64,000 nt of DNA from an uncultured Clostridia bacterium (lineage in GTDB: Bacteria > Bacillota > Clostridia > Christensenellales > Aristaeellaceae): positions 1 to 64,000 of the forward strand of contig CANOHT010000004.1 of assembly GCA_947565865.1 (NCBI GenBank). The letters are read 5' to 3'. The position numbers and the translations under genes are program-made. A model generated the notes under the pieces. It had not been told where the DNA came from and made no database searches. It was given only the letters and a program-made list of their open reading frames with translations. This document shows, one piece after another, positions 58,873-64,000 of this stretch. Position 1 is the first letter of the stretch. Each line of letters starts with the position of its first letter.

Positions 58873-61800
58873 TCATATTCTGTTTTTTTCCGGATCTGTC
58901 TCCATCGGCGGAAGTCCGCCGCGCACGCGGGCCAGGCTGGCGGCCAGAGCAGCCGGCGTTCGCCCGGGGCATTGCTGAATCGCGGACTGCAGACGCTCCT
59001 CTGCCGCATCCGTCAGCCGTCCGTCCTCCACCAGCCCTGGCAGCAATCGCCCGGCGGCCAGCGGAAATTCCTCGTAGAAAGCCAGCACCAGCCGGCGCAG
59101 CAGCATCAGCGGAGACATGGGCACAGCGCTCTCCGTCCAGGACGGAACAGCGTCGGCATTCTCGGCCAGGCCTTCCTCCGCCCGGGCAAGCCCCAGCGCG
59201 ATCTCCATTTTCGGCTCCTGGGAGAAAGACAGGTTCAGCTGGCGGACAGGGTGCTCCGCGCTCATGCCCAGGCGCGAGAACCGCAGCAGCCGAACCTTCA
59301 GCGTATCCGGCAGGCTGGCGAGCATCAGGCCGCCCCGCCCCGTCACATACAGGGGCAGGTTCCCGGGCAGGTAGTCGTTCACCGCCGCATCCTGCCTCGC
59401 CTGCTCCAGCATCAGCCCGGCGGAGGTCATCAGCACCGCGAAGCCCATAAGCAGCAGCGCCTGAGTAAAGGCCGTCTCCCCTTGGGCCAGGCGCCGGTTC
59501 ATTTCTTCAGCCAGCGCCGGAAGCTGCCCGCCCAGGCATTCATCCGTCAGAAGGCGGCAGCGCTCCATTCCCCGCAGGGTACGCGAAGACGCCGCCACAG
59601 CCCCCGCCAGAGCCTCCGCCTTGCTTCGGGCCAGACCGGGGACCAGCGCGGCAAAGTCCTCCCGAAGGCCCTCGGGCTGCCGCGCCCAATCCTCCAGCAC
59701 CATGGCGTGAATGCCCAACGGCAGCCGAACCACGCCGCAGGGACGGCTCATGCCTCTGAGCCACAGCGTCAGCGAAGCCTGCTCCGCCCCCACATCCAGG
59801 ACGATGAAGCCTCCCCGCTGGAAAACGCGCCGCCTCATATAGGCCGTTAGGGCCGCGCCCTCCTCCATGCCGAGGACAGCAGGCGTATCCAGCGGCAAGC
59901 AGGCCTCTTCCGAGACCGTCGGGGCGGCGTCCCGCACATCCGCCATCAGCGCCTCCCTGGCCGACGCCGCCAGCTGCCCAGGCAGGGCAATCCGCCAGCT
60001 GATCCGCGCAGCGCCCCGCATGCGCGCATCCAGCGCCGCCGTCAGCATCGTCTGGCGCAGCAGTAAGCGTCGAGCTTTCCGGCTCGCGGGATCAAGCCCC
60101 CACTTCAGCGCGGCATAGGTCTTATCAGGCTGATCGCCAGGGCCGATATGGCCATCCAGCAGGGGTGCGGGCGCTTCGGCCTCCCGCGTCATGGAGACCA
60201 CGGCGGGCAGGATGCCGCTGATGGGCTCCGGGGGCAAAAATTCCTCTTCGAAGGGGGCGGGGCGGCTGCCATGCATGAGCGTCCTGACCAGGTTGGGAAG
60301 CTTCAGAGGCGTACACTCGTCTCCCAGACACAGCGCCGCCGCAACGCCGGACAAGCCCAGGTCCATCGCCGCTACCGCCGCTGCTGTCCTTTCCGCGCGG
60401 AAAACCGGCAGAAGATTCAGCAGCGTACCCAGACACTGTCCCTCCCGATGCAGCGTCAGCACCGTGGGAAAGGTATCCGTCAGCATAACCGACCACAGAT
60501 GCTCCTCCGCCTGCTCCCACCGGCCTCCGTTCAGCGCGCGAACGCCCGGGCCCAGGCCATGAATGTACACAAAGTAGGCCCGCCAGTCCTCCGCCGGGAA
60601 GCGCACGGACGGCCAGACCGCTATGGTGGGCGTTTCCTCCGGCTGAAGCAGCGTCAGTTCCCCTTCGTCATAGACGCGACTGATGACGACCTCGTCCTTC
60701 CCCCGGATGGTCATTTCAGCGCGCACACCGTCCTCCGCCGTGACGGCGAAGCTGAATCCCTGCGGCGGCAGGCATTCCGGCTCCTGGGCTACCCGGGCCG
60801 CGCACGCGGGGGACAGCGGCGGAACAGCCATACAGCGCATCCCCGCCTGCTCATCAGGCAGACGGCAGGACAGGTTCAGCACCGCGTCCCCCAGGACATC
60901 CGGAGCGGCGTCAGGCAGGAGGGTCAGCCGTTCGGAAAAGGGCGACTCCTTCATGTCCGCCCAAGCGCTGCCCAGAGAGGAACGCAGCAGCCACACAGCG
61001 GCGCCGTCCGGCCGCCAGGGCCAGGTGAGCTTCAGCGGCGCCTGACGTCCCTGCCCCGCAGCAGCACAGGCGCGCTTCGTCTCCGTCAGCGCCTCCCGGG
61101 CCGCCGGGGACAGCGCCCGGCTTTCCGCCGCCTTTATCAAGGCGTTAAGCCTCTTGGCGGTCTCTCGCTGCCACTGGCTGGACATCGAGAGCAGTTCAAT
61201 TTCCCCAGCCAGTTCCGCAAGGGCCTCCGCCTCCCCCGGCACACCCGCGGGTTCGATGGCTGTCGCCGTACTGGCGCGGGCAAAAGGCACACCGCGCCAG
61301 CAATAGACGCGCTGAGGCCGGGCATCCTCCCGCTGGGCGGACGGCGCAGCATCCAACGCCTTCAGCAGCGGATTCTCCGATGCCGCCGCGTATTCTTCTT
61401 CCCGCGCCGTCAGCTCAGGAAAGCCGTTGTCCGCCATGCCGCACACCGCCATGGCCCGCAAGGCAAGCGACCGCAGCGCAGCCTCGTCCTTGGCTGCCAG
61501 CGCTCGGCTGGTGCGAAGGCCCTCCTGCAAAAGCGCCGCGGCGAAGCGACGGGCCGCTTCCCCGGACAAAAGCGACAGCCGCCGGATCAGCATCGCCCGG
61601 TCCCGCTCGTTCAGGCAGGGGGTGGGATCAGCAAATCCGTCCGCCCGATACCAGCATACGCGGGGCGGCAAAAGCCCCGTCAAATCCTCCACCCGGGGAA
61701 TCAGCCCCAGCGCCGGGTGCGCCACCCCCAGCAGCCGGCCGCCCAGCGTCACCAGCCGCAGGCGCTTTTCTCGGTCGCAGGGCCGCCGGGCCGCCAGCAC

Positions 61801-62118
61801 CATGGCGGAAAGGGGCGTATCCCCCTCGATCTCCCGTACCGCCAAGGCCGCCGGGGTTTCCGCCCAGGTGTCCCACAAAAGCGCCAAGGCTACCGCGCCC
61901 CGCCACACCGCCTCGCCCTCGGGGGACGCGGCATTGCGCGCTGCCGTGCGCAGGCTGCCCAGGATGTCAGGGCCCGCCGCGCCGCCGTCAGCCTCCATAG
62001 CCTCGGCCACCGCTTTCAGGGGCATCGTTTCCACCAGGCCCCATTCCTCCGCCCGCATAACCTCCGCCGTCATGTCCGGCAGCAGGGTCACACCGGGCCG
62101 ATGCTCCTGACCCATCAT
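58873..62118 (-). CDS. Large actin/Hsp70-like (SrfB-like) ATPase-fold protein
   Basis: Protein of 1081 residues; the ATG at 62118 overlaps the upstream stop (ATGA). The N-terminal ~570 residues are helical and beta segments of no recognised family. From ~580 the actin-fold nucleotide motifs appear: phosphate-1 VAAMDLGLSGVAAALCLG (~582-600), phosphate-2 IVLDVGAEQASLTLWLRG (~770-788) and adenosine LPLYVTGRGGLMLASL (~921-936). This resembles SrfB-type or virulence-associated actin-like proteins. No membrane helix or signal. Its coupling to a tubulin-like protein suggests a two-component cytoskeletal or scaffold system; function is unknown. Confidence 0.7.
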   Translation of the reverse strand: MMGQEHRPGVTLLPDMTAEVMRAEEWGLVETMPLKAVAEAMEADGGAAGPDILGSLRTAARNAASPEGEAVWRGAVALALLWDTWAETPAALAVREIEGDTPLSAMVLAARRPCDREKRLRLVTLGGRLLGVAHPALGLIPRVEDLTGLLPPRVCWYRADGFADPTPCLNERDRAMLIRRLSLLSGEAARRFAAALLQEGLRTSRALAAKDEAALRSLALRAMAVCGMADNGFPELTAREEEYAAASENPLLKALDAAPSAQREDARPQRVYCWRGVPFARASTATAIEPAGVPGEAEALAELAGEIELLSMSSQWQRETAKRLNALIKAAESRALSPAAREALTETKRACAAAGQGRQAPLKLTWPWRPDGAAVWLLRSSLGSAWADMKESPFSERLTLLPDAAPDVLGDAVLNLSCRLPDEQAGMRCMAVPPLSPACAARVAQEPECLPPQGFSFAVTAEDGVRAEMTIRGKDEVVISRVYDEGELTLLQPEETPTIAVWPSVRFPAEDWRAYFVYIHGLGPGVRALNGGRWEQAEEHLWSVMLTDTFPTVLTLHREGQCLGTLLNLLPVFRAERTAAAVAAMDLGLSGVAAALCLGDECTPLKLPNLVRTLMHGSRPAPFEEEFLPPEPISGILPAVVSMTREAEAPAPLLDGHIGPGDQPDKTYAALKWGLDPASRKARRLLLRQTMLTAALDARMRGAARISWRIALPGQLAASAREALMADVRDAAPTVSEEACLPLDTPAVLGMEEGAALTAYMRRRVFQRGGFIVLDVGAEQASLTLWLRGMSRPCGVVRLPLGIHAMVLEDWARQPEGLREDFAALVPGLARSKAEALAGAVAASSRTLRGMERCRLLTDECLGGQLPALAEEMNRRLAQGETAFTQALLLMGFAVLMTSAGLMLEQARQDAAVNDYLPGNLPLYVTGRGGLMLASLPDTLKVRLLRFSRLGMSAEHPVRQLNLSFSQEPKMEIALGLARAEEGLAENADAVPSWTESAVPMSPLMLLRRLVLAFYEEFPLAAGRLLPGLVEDGRLTDAAEERLQSAIQQCPGRTPAALAASLARVRGGLPPMETDPEKNRI

Positions 62119-63965
62119 GCCTTGCCCTCCATTCCGTTCAGCATGACCCGCACAAAGGCTCTGAGCGGCTCGTCCCCCATGTCCAAGCGGGCCAGCTCCT
62201 CCCTGCGGCGCGCAAGGGTGACGCCCTCCAGGCCGGGAACGGCGAAATGCCAAACCCGCTCCAGCTGCCGCTGATCCCGGGCCGACCAGACGGCCGGTTC
62301 AAACAGGCCGCAGGCTGCCGCTCCGGCTGTATCCTGAACCGTGGGCGGAACGGCGCGGACATTTTCCGCCCCGGCAGCCCGCAGATCGCTTTCCGCCTGC
62401 TGATACCTGGCCTCCAGCAGAAGCAGGCTGCGCTCCATGCGCTTGAGCTTGGCGCGAGCGCCGGCGATACGCCCCGCGGCCTCGGGAGAACCGTCGTTTT
62501 CAGCACGGCGAATATGCGCCTCCGCCTCCTCAAACTGGCCGCGAAACTGATCGGCCTCCTGCCGGAAGCGCCGGACGCAGCCCTTGAGCATCGCCAAATA
62601 AGCCGGTCCGCCGATGCGCTCCACCAGCGCCCGCTGCGTTTCCTTCAGCTGAGACAGCAGATCCGACAGCCGCGTCAGCGCCAGCCGGACTTCATCCTCC
62701 TCAGCGGCGCTCTTCCCCCGCTGAATCGCCTGACGGCCCCATTCGTCCGCCTCGGCCTCCTGGCGCATCACCGTCAGCTGCGCCGCCGTCTGCGCAAGCT
62801 GCCGATAGTTTTCCTCTGCCTGGCGCGCCGCCTCATCCATGGCGCTGCCGCTGCGCAGTGCCGGGGGCAAGGTAGCGATAACCTCCCCCATCCATCGCTC
62901 GTAGGAAGCCAGCAGCGCCGTCAGCTGCGCGTAGTCCTCTGCCAGCGCCAAACGCCGTTCTTCCGGCCACCGACGGATGCCGCCGAAGCAGCCCGCGTAC
63001 CAGGGAATCAGCCGATCCCGCAGCCAGTGTGGCTCCGCAAGACCCCGTCGAATCGTTTCACCCATGTCCAGGCGAAGCGCCGCGGCAGTCTGCGTCAATC
63101 GGCCAAAGCCCAGCCGGCATCGCTCCGACTCCGTGCCGAAGGCCTCCCAGGTCAAACTGCCCAGGGGCAGCCGCCAGCTGAAGCAGCCCTGCCGATTCTC
63201 CCGGAAGAAGTCCGCGCCGCACAGCGCCGCCAGCCATTCGGGAAGCCGCGCCTCCCGGCAGCCCTCCGTGACCGTGGCGTAGGCGCTCTGCTCCAGCCCC
63301 AGCAGGTACACGGCGTCGCACAGCCCATCCTCGCTCCACTGGCGAAGGGCCGATGCCGCCCGGGCCATGGCGTCCTCCGAAGCACGGAAATAGGGCAGCA
63401 GGGCTACCGCGGCGATCCGCGCCATGGGCAGCCGCTCACGAAAGCACTCCGCCAGGGCCGTCAGCCCCGCCGCGCCCATCCCGCCCATGGCTGAGCCGCA
63501 CAATACCACCCTGGCTTCCTCTGCCGTCAAGGCTGTCAGCCATGCTCCCAGGGCGCCATCGGGCTGAACGTTGCCGCTGCCCAGCAGGCCCGCCAACGCA
63601 AGAGCCGCGCTGTCAGCCTGACCCCGAAAGCCCTCCGCGCCAGCGGGCCGCTTGTCCGCCTCGGGCATCAGAGCGCGCAGCAGCAGCTGATCCTCCGGGG
63701 TCTGCGCCAGGTCAGCCAGGCTATCGGCCTTGGGCGGATGCTCCGGCCAGTGGCGGCAAACCAAGCGCGGACGCTCCTGCGGCAGCAGGGGCCGCACCCG
63801 GTCATAGCGCGCAAAGAGCGCAGCGGTTTCCTCGTCCCGCTGATCCGTGTCAATCAGAAGAACCTCCACCGTATCCGCCGTGACCGCGCCTGCCAGCGCG
63901 CAGTAAACAAGGGCCCGGGCCGCCTTCGCCCCCGCGCCGCCAATGGCCGCAAAGCATGTTCTCAT
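62115..63965 (-). CDS. Tubulin-like GTPase-fold protein with coiled coil
   Basis: Protein of 616 residues. Its first ~180 residues match the Tubulin_2/tubulin-like domain: FAAIGGAGAKAARALVYCAL (residues 5-24), VEVLLIDTDQRDEE (33-46), and VVLCGSAMGGMGAAGLTALA (153-172), which takes the place of the tubulin signature GGGTGSG. The central region is unassigned. Residues ~370-530 are rich in Glu, Arg, Ala and Gln (EAEAHIRRAENDGSPEAAGR, KLKRMERSLLLLEARYQQAE) and look like a coiled coil. AAGGAGG precedes the ATG. The operon may start beyond 64000. The signature lacks the usual Thr/Ser, so GTPase activity is uncertain. Confidence 0.75.
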   Translation of the reverse strand: MRTCFAAIGGAGAKAARALVYCALAGAVTADTVEVLLIDTDQRDEETAALFARYDRVRPLLPQERPRLVCRHWPEHPPKADSLADLAQTPEDQLLLRALMPEADKRPAGAEGFRGQADSAALALAGLLGSGNVQPDGALGAWLTALTAEEARVVLCGSAMGGMGAAGLTALAECFRERLPMARIAAVALLPYFRASEDAMARAASALRQWSEDGLCDAVYLLGLEQSAYATVTEGCREARLPEWLAALCGADFFRENRQGCFSWRLPLGSLTWEAFGTESERCRLGFGRLTQTAAALRLDMGETIRRGLAEPHWLRDRLIPWYAGCFGGIRRWPEERRLALAEDYAQLTALLASYERWMGEVIATLPPALRSGSAMDEAARQAEENYRQLAQTAAQLTVMRQEAEADEWGRQAIQRGKSAAEEDEVRLALTRLSDLLSQLKETQRALVERIGGPAYLAMLKGCVRRFRQEADQFRGQFEEAEAHIRRAENDGSPEAAGRIAGARAKLKRMERSLLLLEARYQQAESDLRAAGAENVRAVPPTVQDTAGAAACGLFEPAVWSARDQRQLERVWHFAVPGLEGVTLARRREELARLDMGDEPLRAFVRVMLNGMEGKA

Positions 63966-64000
63966 CCGCCCAGCCTCCTTCCCCCAAAGCCAACGAAAAA

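Noticed and set aside
1..64000. tRNA, rRNA, prophage, insertion sequences
   Set aside because: Looked for on both strands by motif; none recognised. A small or atypical tRNA could be missed without a covariance search.

Overview
The window looks like chromosome from an endospore-forming member of the class Clostridia (Bacillota), probably uncultured and with high G+C. The evidence is the spoIIGA-sigE-sigG sporulation block, a free-standing Spo0A C-terminal domain, DnaD/DnaI-type replication proteins, T-box and TPP leaders, strong AAGGAGG ribosome binding sites and TTGACA/TATAAT promoters. No rRNA, tRNA, phage, transposase or CRISPR array was seen. Nearly all of the window is ordinary core genome, broken up by intergenic regions full of structured repeats.

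Layout. 1-5.3 kb: a structured repeat, a YitT transporter coupled to an orphan MazF toxin, then spoIIGA-sigE-sigG and a Spo0A_C protein. 5.3-17 kb: T-box-controlled serS, an LCP cell-wall ligase, a TIM-barrel epimerase overlapping a YfbR-like nucleotidase, TPP riboswitch-thiT-RNase Z, a GNAT, a GntR-ABC operon with a clear operator, and pyruvate kinase. 17-26.4 kb: one long minus-strand Mrp/complex-I-like cation antiporter operon with four separate antiporter-like subunits. 26.5-29.3 kb: dnaD-dnaI-arsC-like operon. 29.36-30.26 kb: six tandem copies of a ~152-bp palindrome-rich unit. 30.4-36 kb: inositol-phosphatase-like gene, a small membrane/phosphoesterase operon, a repeat-rich gap, and uvrB. 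36.2-39.2 kb: a methionine ABC operon whose binding protein is circularly permuted and whose leader encodes a Met/Cys-rich peptide in front of an intrinsic terminator. 39.4-44.1 kb: an L,D-transpeptidase, then two adjacent decayed genes. 44.2-48.8 kb: a Gld-like ABC export cluster. 49.3-58.8 kb: guaB, a cytidylate-kinase-like gene, hflX behind a possible attenuator, a DUF5711-like protein, a SpoU methyltransferase, a YdcZ transporter and a second YitT. 58.9-64 kb: a two-gene unit pairing a tubulin-like protein with a 1081-residue actin/Hsp70-like protein; it may continue past the window end.

The strongest unusual signals are: (1) the methionine-rich leader peptide plus terminator upstream of metQNI, which implies translational attenuation rather than a SAM riboswitch; (2) the circular permutation of MetQ and its missing lipobox; (3) the tubulin-like/actin-like pair at the right edge; (4) dispersed intergenic repeats with compensatory base changes in their stems; and (5) the ~152-bp tandem array. 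All calls were made by reading the sequence; no database search was run.
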